Part shown: piece by piece, positions 10,709-21,696 of the stretch | How the letters are laid out: every line of letters starts with the position of its first letter | Numbering within the stretch: the stretch's first letter is position 1 | Notes under the pieces: generated by a model | Databases searched by the model: none | What the model saw: only the letters and a program-made list of their open reading frames with translations | Told to the model about the DNA's origin: nothing | Program-made: the position numbers and the translations under genes | From: Paramecium tetraurelia | Lineage: Eukaryota > Ciliophora > Oligohymenophorea > Peniculida > Parameciidae | Assembly (NCBI RefSeq): GCF_000165425.1 | Contig: NW_001798971.1 | Span: 136,151-200,150 of the forward strand | Length of the DNA stretch: 64,000 bases | Direction of reading: 5' to 3'

Positions 10709-11044
10709 ATGGATAAGAAGAATCAAATTAAGGAATTGGAAAATGAAATACAGGATAAATGGTCGCAATTAATTGAATCATATTACAATCCCTTAATAAG
10801 GAAAGCACATCTAAAAACTGTCTAGGAAATAGCCAAATGCAAAGATCAAGAATGCATAGAATATTGGTTGAAAAAGAGAGAAGCACCAAAAAACTATTTA
10901 AAAAAAGTTACCAAAACATATGAAAATGGAATAGAAGATTGTTTATTCAATTGCAAATATTCAATGGCTCTTGAAATGGACGATTGTTATATTGAATGTT
11001 TCTCAAATATTAAGAAAATAGTTGATAAATTACATTAATTTTGA
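10709..11044 (+). CDS. Small protein with twin CX3C motif
   Basis: An intronless frame of 111 codons starts MDKKNQIKELENEIQDKWSQ and ends at TGA 11042-11044. It is helical and charged, with a CX4C pair (CKDQEC) and then CLFNC-x10-CYIEC. Twin CX3C motifs are the hallmark of small Tim chaperones (Tim8/9/10/13) of the mitochondrial intermembrane space, where the spacing between the pairs is usually 11-16 residues. The spacing here is 10 and the flanks do not otherwise match, so the resemblance is suggestive only. Composition strongly favours this strand over the open antisense frame. Confidence 0.65.
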
Positions 11045-11059
11045 TATAAATTATTAATT

Positions 11060-11436
11060 TAATTATTTTAAACTACAAAAAGCAAGAGAGAATTAAGAAA
11101 ACTATCTGAATTGTCCAAACTTCTAAGTTGCTAATCCTTTTCATTCTTATTCTAAAAGAAATTTTGATATCGAAACTGTATTAATTTTTCTATCTCATCA
11201 GTTAATACTTTAGTTTCTTAAGCATAACACTTTACAATGAATGTTGATAAATAATTTATAATTAAAAAAAAGCAAGATTTAATACTCCAAACACATAAAT
11301 CTCTAATAGTTATCATTCTAATATCTAATTACTTGAGTTTAAATGACATCTTACAAAGTTCTTTAATAAGGGCTATATAGTTCATTATTCTAATTAGATC
11401 CTATTGGGAAATATTCAAATATTTTTAATGATTCAT
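11060..11436 (-). CDS. Hypothetical protein, 3' end unresolved
   Basis: On the minus strand an ATG at 11436 starts MNHQKYLNISQQDLIRIM. The frame stays open through MNYIALIKELCKMSFKLKQL, a hydrophobic stretch CFFLIINYLSTFIV, and CYAQETKVLTDEIEKLIQFR to about 11060. It then continues antisense into the cysteine-pair gene without a TGA, so the true end or a terminal intron was not found. One membrane segment is possible. No family recognised. Confidence 0.4.
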
Positions 11437-11449
11437 ATATATAATTATA

Positions 11450-12464
11450 TCATTCTGGTGACTTATAGAAATTATTTAATGCATATAATCTAACTTAGCC
11501 TAATGTAACAAACATGCAAATGTTCCATGTGATGATTCTACCTGCATTTGCTGAGAATCCATTGTATAGATTTAACACTCCCTATTCATAATCGATTGAA
11601 ATTTCTTACTTCGTTTTTTATGATGTTACTCACAACTGTTAAAACACCAACATTTTGATTCATAACTCTAGTCTTAATCAAATCAACTGGCTATCCAACC
11701 ACTGCTGCTATGAATCCTGCACAAGCACTTGAAGCAAAATGGCATGTTAAACCTTCATGGAATAACCCGGTTTTAATTAGAGATTCCTTGATGTGATCAA
11801 AGGTGGCTAACTCAGCACAATTAATCACAGCATTTCTAATGATGTTTGGAGTTACTCCTCTCCAAAATCCGTGCAACCTTAAATTCATAAATATCTATTA
11901 CCCATCTTGTTTGTAGATCTTAATGTATGCATCTGTCAAGTTCTTATAACGACGTTAATCAGCTGGAAGATTACCATCGACCTAAAATCTCACCTTTATC
12001 ACATCAAATGGACTTGCGATTGAGATACCAATTCCACCTGTGGCTAGACCTGCATAAATCTTTTTAGACAGGGGAGGATCACCTTTGAAATCTTTTCCAC
12101 AGAAGAAATCACGCGTCTTTGATATTCAATAATTAATCCTTACAGGTTCATACAATCCAATACGGATTGATGCAAACACTAATTGTCTCTGGATTCCTGC
12201 TGAAAGACCCTTGAACAAACTTGAAACTCCCTCTTCACCATAAATTTGTCGAGTTGTGTGTAACAATCCGTGATATCTGTACTTCCCATTCGCATCTGGC
12301 TTTTGGATTTAAAGACGCACCTTCTATTTTCAAATATCAATGTATAACATTACAGCTGTATCAATAGGGATGGTTATAGCCTCTGCTACACTACCTGCAA
12401 TACCACCTGTGATCATTTTCACCCAATCTGGCAAATCATTTATGCTCTTATATTGTTTGCTCAT
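11450..12464 (-). CDS. Mitochondrial carrier (UCP/dicarboxylate-carrier group)
   Basis: Three carrier repeats with the signature PxDxxKxRxQ are present: PIDTA|KVRLQIQ (split by the first intron), PFDVIKVRFQ and PVDLIKTRVM. Each is followed by the usual short hydrophobic helices (GFWRGVTPNIIRNAV, GVLNLYNGFSANAGRII). Four introns of 30, 27, 24 and 29 nt are inferred, two ending AAG. The protein is about 300 residues, the normal family length, and starts MSKQYKSINDLPDWVKMITG. It should sit in the mitochondrial inner membrane. The repeats look closest to uncoupling proteins and dicarboxylate/oxoglutarate carriers, but the transported substrate cannot be told from sequence by eye. Confidence 0.9.
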
Positions 12465-13037
12465 TTTATTAATTTAATGCGTCAATTCATTGTAATATAA
12501 ATTAAAATAACAAAAAAATAATATAAAATTAAAAGATTTCTCGTTTTTAAATTAGATTATATACACTTTATTCAATTTCCAACTCTAAGCCCTATTTCTA
12601 ATAATGCTTTCCTTTGGATATCAAAGAGTAGCAAATGCATATCGTATAGAAAAGTAGTAAATCGAATAAAGATTAATTTTTGGAAGCTTTTTTTAAAGAG
12701 AGAATTTATCAAATTTCAACTATTTCTGATGGAACTATGTTATTACATTAAAAATCTAATAGAAAATATTTTAATTCTTAAATCGTCTATATTAATCCAT
12801 GATTTTAAAGGATTTTATTTTATAGTTATTTTAATAAATAAATTAAAATATTTAACAAATGATTAAAATGAGGTAAAACATTCTTTTGATGTTTGTTTTA
12901 CCATCCATTAATCAGATATTAAGTTATTCTGAAACTTAAACAAAATTCTTGATTAATCATAGAATTTTATCTTCAGAAAATACATTTTTGTTCATATAAT
13001 AATATTTTATAGATGGTTGTGTTTTAGAAAATCAAAA
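12465..13037. other. AT-rich intergenic interval
   Basis: About 570 bp between the start of the carrier gene and the end of the next minus-strand gene. A short plus-strand ORF (MLSFGYQRVANAYRIEKQQ...) of about 42 codons lies near 12600, too short and isolated to support as a gene. Nothing else recognised. Confidence 0.4.
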
Positions 13038-13677
13038 TCAAGAATCTATTTTCTCATTGTCTAAATCATCAGATTAACTTGAAAAACTGTAGTCCAGATT
13101 TCTTTCATTTGTTATAAGATTTAAGGCAAATTTTGGTTCCATATCATCCTCTTAGCCTTATTGCTACTCTATTTGTTTTAAATTTAGTGTCTAGATTTAT
13201 TCAATTAAATCTATGGCAGGGAATCTACTCAATAGTTTGGGAGGGGGTTTGTTTTAAGCATTCGAACTGTCTATGTAATTGATTGATATTATATATACTA
13301 TGTTGAAAATTGAATTGAGACACTACTATAGATTTCTTTGGCATTATTGTAGAATGCCTACTTGGTACTTGAGGCTATGTCTTTCTTTATTATTTATTGG
13401 CTATTAATTTAGTAGTGTTTTTTAGCGGTTCTTGGGACAGATAACGAAACAAAGAATTGTAAGAGGGATTGTTAAGATCTTATTACTGTAAGCCTGCTTG
13501 TAATAATATTTATTTTAATGGTTCATCTATGTCCGAATTAATCGATGTAATAGAATCTAGCATAGGATTTGTAATATTGATTTTGAATTTTTAGAGTTGT
13601 TCATTTTGATTTGAAACACACCCTCCTGAAATAATAGGCTTCACTCTATATTAAGGCCAAAAATATTCTGAGTTCAT
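13038..13677 (-). CDS. Hypothetical Gln/Asn-rich protein
   Basis: ATG 13677 starts MNSEYFWPQYRVKPIISGGC. The frame runs through LFRYLSQEPLKNTTKLIANK and IMPKKSIVVSQFNFQH, crosses a 26-nt GTA...TAG intron, and ends in an acidic tail (QEDDMEPKFALNLITNERNL, SDDLDNEKIDS) at TGA 13038. About 200 residues, no signal peptide or membrane segment, mostly low-complexity and probably disordered. The plus strand carries long open frames over the same interval, but the minus reading has the more natural composition and a clean intron. Confidence 0.6.
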
Positions 13678-13765
13678 TTAAACTATAAGAGAGGGAGAGG
13701 AAATGAAGAAAGTTATTGTTATATAGTTTTTAATATTATTGGTATGATAATATAAAATTTTATAT

Positions 13766-15336
13766 ATGTTCCGTTTTTTATTTTTCATTTTTTGGATAGG
13801 ATTAAGTGAGGATATATTGAAGGCTTAGATCGAGGACTACTTTTAAGGAAATGATATTCTGGAAGATGCGTTTATTAATGATGATTTATACTAATAGGAA
13901 TTAATATTTTAAGCAGGAGTGTTATTGTTTGAGCAGAATCCCTTAATTGAATAAATGCTTGCAATGGCAGAGACAATAGGAGATGGAACAAATGAATAGA
14001 TGCTTCTGTTGATGAGCGAGGCTGAAAATGAAATTCCTGATTATGCTGAATTGTAATCACCAATCAGTGATACAAAAGTGTTTGAGTAACATCAGAGACC
14101 AAAAATAGAATAAATTGTAACTGATGAACCTGAATGGTTGGCATAAACTGAATTCTTTTTGGGTGCCCTAACAGTTTTCATTGCATTCCCTTTGCTCTTG
14201 AATTCCGAGGCTAGGAAATACAAACATCATATGATATTAAAGGATGTAGCAGAATTGAAGAATGAAAATTAATTGATAATATTGCAAGGATCCACATTAA
14301 CCACAGAAGAGTTCCTGATTGATTACTTAACAGGGATTAAAGTTGAAAATGCAATTAGATTTTATAGAAAAGTGGAGGAGTTGGTAATTAACAATTAAGG
14401 AGATCGCAAATGGATAGAAAGAGAAAGCGAAATACAGTGGTATGATGACGAGGACAATGAAGTGTAATTATCAATGTGGAAATCTCAGATTCAAAATAGT
14501 TAATGTTTCCTAAAAGGTTATTAATTGAATGATAATCAAATTGAAAAGTTGAACAATTGGCAGAAACTTAAACTTAATCCAAATCATTATCCAGAGTATC
14601 AAATAGACTAGAACAACATTTACTTGGTTGGAAACACAACATTAAGAATTTCCTTTTGGTACATTCCCACTCAATTGCTTACTGTAGTTTGTAAATCCTA
14701 TGGCATTTAATTGAACCCCATAGAAATCCATATTCCCATTCTTGAATCTACTTAGGGATGCAGTATGAGTTCGACAAGACAAGTATTTATGCAATTTCTA
14801 TAAAGGGTTGTTAAGAATTGGTCTGTTAGAAGGTGTATCAATGGATTGTGTGGAATGAATGGTCACAAGACGAGTAGAATATCGATTATGTAGAAGAGGG
14901 TTTGGTTTCATTGGAAGAAATATTTGAATCAAAATTGACATTCAAATAGAGTGACCTGAATAAAATTAGAGTTCTGGCATTTTTCTTAATGTTCTTGGGA
15001 ATTTGGATGTTCTTTTTGCCAATCTATTAGGTAACACTCTTTGTTTAATCTTGAGGTATTATCATTGTTCCCAATGTTTGGATAGTTGGACATAGGACCT
15101 TATTTGGGCGGAATAGTTGGGTTTATATTTGCAAGTGTGTTTTGGTTGATTACAGTTGGAGTATCATATTGGTATAATATTTTCTAATATAGACAAGCTT
15201 CTATAACAAAAAAGTTGGATTGACTCTTATCTTTATTGGAATATCAATATGCATGATACTTATCGTATGCACTCATTTCGATTACTAAATTTAACCTAAA
15301 TCTTTTGTGGAGATTTAGTAAAGATGGTTTTCATGA
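13766..15336 (+). CDS. TMEM43/LUMA family membrane protein
   Basis: The protein starts with a signal-like segment (MFRFLFFIFWIGLSEDILKA) and then carries the TMEM43 pattern. A transmembrane segment FLGALTVFIAFPLLL leads into NSEARKYKHH (family NEGRA); ILQGSTLTTEEFLID matches the family (L)xG.L.T.E...D; next come RKVEEL and WKSQIQNS. After these come NIYLVGNTTLRISFWYIPT (family VGDVRVSFSYAG) and EEGLVSLEEIFESKL, then C-terminal membrane helices (VLAFFLMFLGIWMFFLPI, IVGFIFASVFWLITVG, TLIFIGISICMILIV). Three introns (23, 25 and 32 nt; acceptors AAG, GAG, TAG) are needed to keep the frame. TMEM43 resides in the ER and inner nuclear membrane in animals. The upstream ATG at about 13702 would need a 58-nt intron and is rejected as the start. 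Confidence 0.85.
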
Positions 15337-15508
15337 AAGCATAAACATTAAATTATTCAACACAATATTATAGCTATACAACATTTATATTATATAAAAT
15401 AATAGAGTGCTTTTCTATCATAAATTGGAGAGTTCTGATGATAAAATAACCAATCTTCTAAAGTCATGCGAATGATTGTACTATATTTTAGTTAATTATA
15501 TATTCAAA

Positions 15509-16236
15509 TCATATGGCTATTCTGTAAGTAACATATAATCCTGCAGTTTCACTTTTTCTTATGATTTTTACCACATCTCCATGATGAAGTCCCAAAAATC
15601 TTGCTATTGGATCACTTTGTAATATCCTTGGCAATTGATTATCCACCATCCCATACTTCTTCAATAATAACTAAATTTATCAAATGAACTTTACCTCTTT
15701 CTCTTTATCATTTAAAATGATATGTTGAGGTACTAATTCGTGCTTAGTGACATCGTAGACTAAATCGTCTTCTCCAAACAATTCAAACGAGTAGGTTTAG
15801 ATGGAATTGACTTAATCTATAAAAAACCTTGCCTTTTTTTCCACCACTTATGGTTTAGTCGCAAATGGGTCAGTCGGAAATACCATTATGAGTCTCTTGA
15901 CTTATCGATTAGAAAGCTCACTAATATATTTTTTTGCATCATCGTAATTTAGAGCTGTTTATTTAGTGTAAAATTAGATAACCATTTTGTCTGTCTCGTC
16001 CTCTTTCTATCATATAATTACAGGGAATTCCTTACTTTAAAGCAAACTACTCTCTAAGGTAACACATCTGTTCGATATTTTGCTTCAAACAACTCGAAAG
16101 GTTCATCTTCAATAAGAATAGGAGGGTTGGCTTCAAAGTACCCTCTTTGTCTTATCATTGAAGCAAGAGTTTGAAATACTTTATATTTCTTTTTTATTGA
16201 AGCTTTATCTTCAGGTCTGTATTCTTCTTCGATCAT
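15509..16236 (-). CDS. RPB5: RNA polymerase subunit RPABC1 (RPB5)
   Basis: The N-terminal part has the RPB5 wing ([14 protein letters not shown]...) and the central [14 protein letters not shown]. The C-terminal assembly domain is highly conserved: [56 protein letters not shown] and [10 protein letters not shown]. Introns of 29 and 24 nt (both GTA...TAG) keep the frame. The length of about 220 residues is usual. RPB5 is shared by nuclear RNA polymerases I, II and III and sits in the lower jaw near incoming DNA. It is a normal-looking housekeeping gene, convergent with the TMEM43-like gene. Confidence 0.95.
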
Positions 16237-16985
16237 TAATTTTAATTAAAATAATTAAGAATTTATTTTGGTTCGATTTTTTTCTAATTAAATGTAAACC
16301 AAATATTTTAATACTGTTTGTAGCATTCTTTATTGCCATACATAATAAATTTTTGAATATAATGTGTATATAATTTTAATATAAGTATTATATAAATAGT
16401 GTTAAACAACTAGTAGTTGCAAAGCAATTAATATTTAATAATGATTATTTTCTATTTGAAATAAATCGTCAGGAAACCAATTTAATTAATGCTAATATAC
16501 TCTTTTTCCTAGGTATTATTAGCTTAAATGGATATGATAGCCTTGTGTAAAGTAGAACTTATTCTCTTTTTGAATGAATATCATTATCAATATATAATGT
16601 AAAAATACTAATAAACTACTTTTCATAATCGTTCTTAATGAGCTAAGTTATGGAGAATGAGATGGTCCGTGATAAAGTTAAAAATATATGTTCGTTATTA
16701 AAAATAATTTGAAGTTTTAATTGATATATTTCATACAACATGTACTTCAAAATAGTTTAGACTTAGAATTCAATATTGAAAGAATAATAAGCAGAAAAAG
16801 TCCTCATATTTAGTGGCTACATCCTAATATCTATTTTAAGTACTATGTTAACCACCTTATTTTCACTAAATTACCTAATAGATAATGGTCTAATTGATAA
16901 GAATTTTATATTTTTGGACTTCCTCCTAATTTAAAACGAATCGAAAGAATGATTAATATATAATAATATTTATTTTATATTTCAA
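16237..16985. other. AT-rich intergenic interval
   Basis: About 750 bp upstream of the small acylated-protein gene. Two short plus-strand ORFs (starting MDMIALCKVELILFLNEY near 16529 and MENEMVRDKVKNIC near 16650) are present but are not joined by a convincing intron. They could be the last traces of a lost gene. Nothing else recognised. Confidence 0.35.
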
Positions 16986-17212
16986 TGGGAGCTTGTGCAG
17001 GAACATAAAAACCATAGAAAGAATCTGAAAAGCCTTTGATAATGCCTCCAGAACTAACTGATGAGAATGTTAAGAGAATAAAATCATAGTTTGATGATTT
17101 AACTTCGTTATTAGAATCTGTAATATCATTCAATATTCGTTAGTTGAGTTAAGAGTTTAAGACCATAACTGATAACATAATAAAGCTACAGCATTAACAT
17201 TAAGATAATTGA
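16986..17212 (+). CDS. Small protein with N-terminal acylation motif (MGACAG)
   Basis: A 75-codon intronless frame starts MGACAGTQKPQKESEKP and ends at TGA 17210-17212. Gly2 followed by a cysteine is the pattern for N-myristoylation with neighbouring palmitoylation, as in small ciliary and plasma-membrane anchored proteins. The rest is a single amphipathic helix (DENVKRIKSQFDDLTSLLES). It lies 55 bp upstream of the large VWA protein gene on the same strand. A membrane-tethered adaptor is plausible; function unknown. Confidence 0.65.
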
Positions 17213-17267
17213 ACTATGATATAATTAATTATAAGTTTGGAGATAATAATAATAATATATTAATTTT

Positions 17268-20200
17268 ATGAAATTGAGGATCAAGCTAATTTTGATGATA
17301 GTGTTTTTATCACTTTACTATTTTCTGTTTAGTCTGGTGTTGTTATTAGGTTAATATTTTGATGAAGAGTATAGAACAGAGAGTGAGACACTGTCCTAAG
17401 GAATTTATAACGAGTCTTCATTGGTAAAAGTCAATAGTATTAGATTAGAGTAGACTTCGATTTGCTCGATATTATTATGGAAGATCCAATAGACCTAATA
17501 TCAATTCACTTTATGCTATTTAAAATCTAATAGATTACATTGATGATTATCAACAATTAGACGATGAGAGTTTGCTTGGATTAAAATGGTATTTTAGCAA
17601 TGTCACTGATTTGTACATTTTGAAACTTGACTACCCAAGTTAATATTAACTATTACAATATTACTCCCCCCTATCGAAATTGATTGAGATCTACAATAAA
17701 AATAATGTATTTGATCACTTTCATTTTTTGTGTTAAAATGGATTAGGCATTTCATTTTATAGTACTGACATCAAAACTTCCGATGATTGGTACGAAACAT
17801 CGATATCCAATTGTAAGACATATAATGATTGCTTCGATTATATTAGTGGATATTCTCCACAAATCGCATACCCTAAATTAGACTTAAATAATGAAGTTTG
17901 GAGAATGAGGGCTGGAAAAGAAGGTTCTGAATGCAAATTGCACATTTAAAAGAAAAGAGAACTTGCGATAATTAATTCAGGTGCACCAGTAATTTATTCG
18001 TTTCTAACAAATGGCCACATTAATATCATTTCCGATGGAGCACTTGTTAATAGCACCCTCGAAGATGCTTTATAACTGTGGCCTAATCAAACCAGCGATT
18101 TCACTGACCAACTCTACACATTAGTTACTGTCCCAATAGAATTTAGAAAATGGAGAATGCTTTATGATGGAATGGGAGAACAACGAATAGTATTGTTTTC
18201 TTCTTACCATTTTGTGCATCCAAACTTCCCAAATATTACTCTTACCAAAGAATTAATTACTAAATGCTCGATGATTTATCTATAGTCGATGTCACTGTCG
18301 TATTACAAACAGTTGGCAGGTCAAAATGAAGAAGCATCAAAGATTTCAATGAATCTTATCATTATTGCATGTGCTTTGCATGCAGTTCTCATCATTTATT
18401 TCTGGAGGAAAGGTGTAGTGATTGCACTTTCTCTTGAAGTTCCCATTAATTAATTGATTAAATTAACTAAAGTGGATATGAAATATCTTGAAATACAATA
18501 CTTCAATTTAGAGAGTTATAAGGATCTCTTTAACAATAAAGAAATAAGGAAATTCTATGAAGTCATAATCAATTACTTGAATAGCATTAAATACTCAAAT
18601 AATAAACTCTTATAGGGATCTAAAGATATGGATGAAGCTGAAGCCTTAATCATCTTAAGTATGTCAAAGAGATTCTATAAAAAATACTATAATAACCCTG
18701 CTGTTGGCATCTGTGCCAATAATATTGCTAAAATTCATATGAGAAATCAAAGATATCTTGAAGCTATGAATGAATAAGAGGAATCAGTGTTGATAGCAAA
18801 TTAAGATTTGTAAAGTTTAAAAGAAATGGAATAGTATGCAAATTAAGCAGCACAGCCATAAGATGATTAATAATTAATTAAATTGTATCTTAGGTTAAAA
18901 AATAATGTTTTATAAAAATTCTAAAGACAAGAAGAAAAAGTGATGAAGGAAGTTATAAAAGATTTGGAAAGTAAAACAAAGGTCATTTAAAACTCTCAAA
19001 ATTTTACAGTAAGAAGGTAAACTACTTAAAGGTTTAAAAATGATACCTAAATTAAAAGTTCAATAGAATCTGAGGTGCATAATTTGAATCAACAAACACC
19101 TAAGCGAACAAATACTATGTTTAGAAAAACATACCAGGAAGATAAAAATCCAATTCAAGAAGAAAATGTTGATTTACCTAGTGAACGATTGGAGAATTTA
19201 GGAAGTCCAAAAAAGTCTAGTCCTATTTCTAGAATATAAAATACTGAAGAATACTCTAAAAAGTAGGTTATTATTGAACACAAAATTGTATTTAGAAAAT
19301 ATCAATTGGCTTGTATTCTTTACAATTATAGTATGACAAAATCTTAATCAACATTTCTTAATGAAAGTGTTAAACAATTCAATGATATTATGGATGATCT
19401 TTAGAATCTTCCTGAATGCTTTTCTATTCTATATATGAAGATCAATATCATAGCAAAAAAGGCGTTTTGTTTTGCCAGAGCTGGAATGCTGGAGAAAGCA
19501 AAATTAGAATTGGAAGAAGCTGAAACTAAATTGAAAAATTTGTAAAACAATAGGACTGAAATTAAATAACTGGAAATTTCTGATTTTGTGGATATTTTTA
19601 GAGATATTCCTTTAGAAATTTTAAGAGAAAAGTTAACAGGTTTAGAGGTAATTAGTTTGACTCATTTAGGCATCGTTATTAATGATTAGAGGAGAGTATG
19701 TCGAAGCTTGTTATAAGTTTATTTCTATTCTAAAAGCAGAAGGACACTATGATCCTGGATTTTAGAAATTTGTATTGAAGACATTAACCAAAATATTTAA
19801 AAGATGCAATGTAGATCATAATTGCTTGATCAAATTCTCACAATAAAATTAACTTAAAAGACTCGAACTGATCTTTCTACTTGATTACTCATCAGAAATG
19901 ACGACAGAGCAATTTACTTTATCTCATCATATGTGTCAGAATGTTGTCTAATCTTTGAATGATGACTCATTTGTTGGACTATATGCATTCAACGAATCCC
20001 TCCATGAGATATTCCCTTTACAATTGAAGGGAACCTACAAAAAGCTTTTAGAATCAACTATAGAAAAGGTTTTGATCAAACCAGGCGGATAAGGTAACAT
20101 CTTCTCAGCCCTTGAGATTACGATAGCATCTTTGTTTGAGAAGGATAAGCCAGAGTAAAGCAAATAATTATCGTTACACTTGAAATCAAATTAGATCAAA

Positions 20201-20707
20201 TAGCAAATTGAATAAGAGGAATTCAGATGCTCGGATATGGAGTTTAGATGCAAGACGAGTTCACCCAGAGTAGGAATAACGGTTTCAGGTGGATTTAGTT
20301 AGGCCTTGAAATAATACGAAGAAAATTAGTTTGATAATGTTAGTTTAAATTAAAATATGGTAAGAATTGAAGATAATATTTCTTAGAATCAATATAAAGT
20401 TGATATTGATAACATTGATGAAGAAAAAGATGAACACACCATCAGATATGTATGCATATTTAGTGAAGGAGTTCACAATTACAACCAAATGTCAATTGAT
20501 AGATTGAAAAGCTTGATAGAAAAGAAGAATATCCACTTACTAATTTTCAATATTGCTAACTAGAATATGAATATGCTTTATCTCAAATAATTATCTTAGG
20601 TGTCTTCAGAGAGTAGATTCTTTACAAATGAAATTGAAATCAAAGACTTTTTTTCAAAACTTAGAACTAATGATTTTACTAAAAGAGTTTATTTAGAATT
20701 CTTTTGA
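17268..20707 (+). CDS. Two-pass membrane protein with cytosolic helical region and C-terminal VWA domain
   Basis: The order is: N-terminal membrane anchor (LILMIVFLSLYYFLFSLVL); a large extracytosolic region of about 330 residues with several cysteines and NxS/T sites; a second membrane helix (MNLIIIACALHAVLIIYFW); then a long cytosolic part with TPR-like helices (YLEAMNEQEESVL, AKLELEEAETKLKNLQ) and a Gln/Lys-rich linker. At the end is a von Willebrand A domain beginning KRLELIFLLDYSSEMTTEQF. The metal site DxSxS reads DYSSE, and TIRYVCIFSEGVHNYNQ carries a later strand. Two introns (25 and 22 nt, GTA...TAG) are needed. The outline, an outside sensor-like region, one helix and inside protein-binding parts, resembles a receptor, but no known receptor family was recognised. 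About 1,130 residues. Confidence 0.8.
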
Positions 20708-21021
20708 ATATAAATTCACTATTTATAAAAATTATTTTTATAAATATCTCATCCATATTATATTCTTTCCATTATTTTGATGAATATTCTTAGGTAGTGA
20801 AATCGAAAAATTAGAGAAACATAAGTATATTATAATATTAGGAATAATCTACTTTTATTACTTAAATGATTAAAATATGAAAGATATCTACTCATTGTCA
20901 TTATTATTGAAACAATACCATATACTTTTACAGTATCATTTGCTTAGTTTGATGCAAATGATTTTCTATTTAAGATATATGTTATCTGAGTTCTTAAATT
21001 TTATCAGCATTATCTAAATCC
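20708..21021. other. Intergenic interval between convergent genes
   Basis: About 310 bp between the stop of the VWA protein gene and the stop of the SANT-like gene. It is AT-rich with no supported gene, and must hold both 3' ends. No clear terminator signal can be named. Confidence 0.4.
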
Positions 21022-21651
21022 TCATTTCTAAAATATAATTAGGTCTTACTGTTATAGTTATTAGATTTTTAAGATAATTTCTGCAATACTATCTCCTTGA
21101 AGATCTGTATTTTTACTACAAATTTTAAGTTTTTTCAGGAGATGGTGTTTGACTTAATTAACAGTAGAGCCTGGAATTTGTTAAGCTATATCGGTAAAGC
21201 TAGTTCCCTTTCGTGATTACTCCATAATGAAAGCTTCTTCAGATATAGTAAACCTTTGTTTTGCTTAAAAATAGTTTATAGGCTTACTTGATTTGCAAGT
21301 TCTTGGTTTTGATTTTTTTTTGTCTCTTCTCTTACTCAGACAATCAGAACACTGTGAACAACTGGCCTCTGCTTCATAATTATCTTCCAATTCAAATTGT
21401 TGCTGCTGTTTCGCTGTTCTTTGAATGAATTCGAACCCATTTTTTTCATTCTTTAAGTTTGATATTTCTATATCAGGAAAGAGATATTATTCAGTTTTTT
21501 TGGCAGATATTTCAAAAATAGATTATTCTTCTAAGATGTTTGATCCAGCATTAGTAGATACTTCCTAATCTTATTTAGGTGATGCAATCAATTATTATTT
21601 CCAGAAATTTGTAGCTTGATTACAAATTTTTTCAAGCCCATTTCGATTCAT
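21022..21651 (-). CDS. SANT/Myb-like protein with Cys cluster
   Basis: An intronless frame of about 209 codons starts MNRNGLEKICNQATNFWKQQ. A cysteine/lysine segment (CSQCSDCLSKRRDKKKSKPR) precedes a helix-turn-helix of SANT/Myb type: RFTISEEAFIMEQSRKGTSF followed by DIAQQIPGSTVNQVKHHLLK, which matches the pattern W/F(T/S)xEED..I...G.....IA...(G/P)RT..Q(V/C)...W. A Gln-rich tail follows. A nuclear DNA- or chromatin-binding role is likely. It lies 45 bp downstream of the NASP-like gene on the same strand, and both look nuclear. Confidence 0.7.
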
Positions 21652-21696
21652 TAGATTTAATAATTAAAAATGAAAATCAGAATATAATAATCAACC

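Noticed and set aside
10845-11060. Antisense extension of the hypothetical gene at 11060-11436
   Set aside because: It runs through the whole cysteine-pair gene on the other strand and has poor composition there.
13013-13260. Plus-strand ORF MVVFQKIKIKNLFSHC...
   Set aside because: Judged a shadow of the minus-strand gene at 13038-13677, which has a better composition, start and intron.
16020-16060. A 15-nt intron or in-frame TGA in RPB5
   Set aside because: It came from reading the wrong frame; in the correct frame a 29-nt GTA...TAG intron removes the problem and RPB5 is intact.
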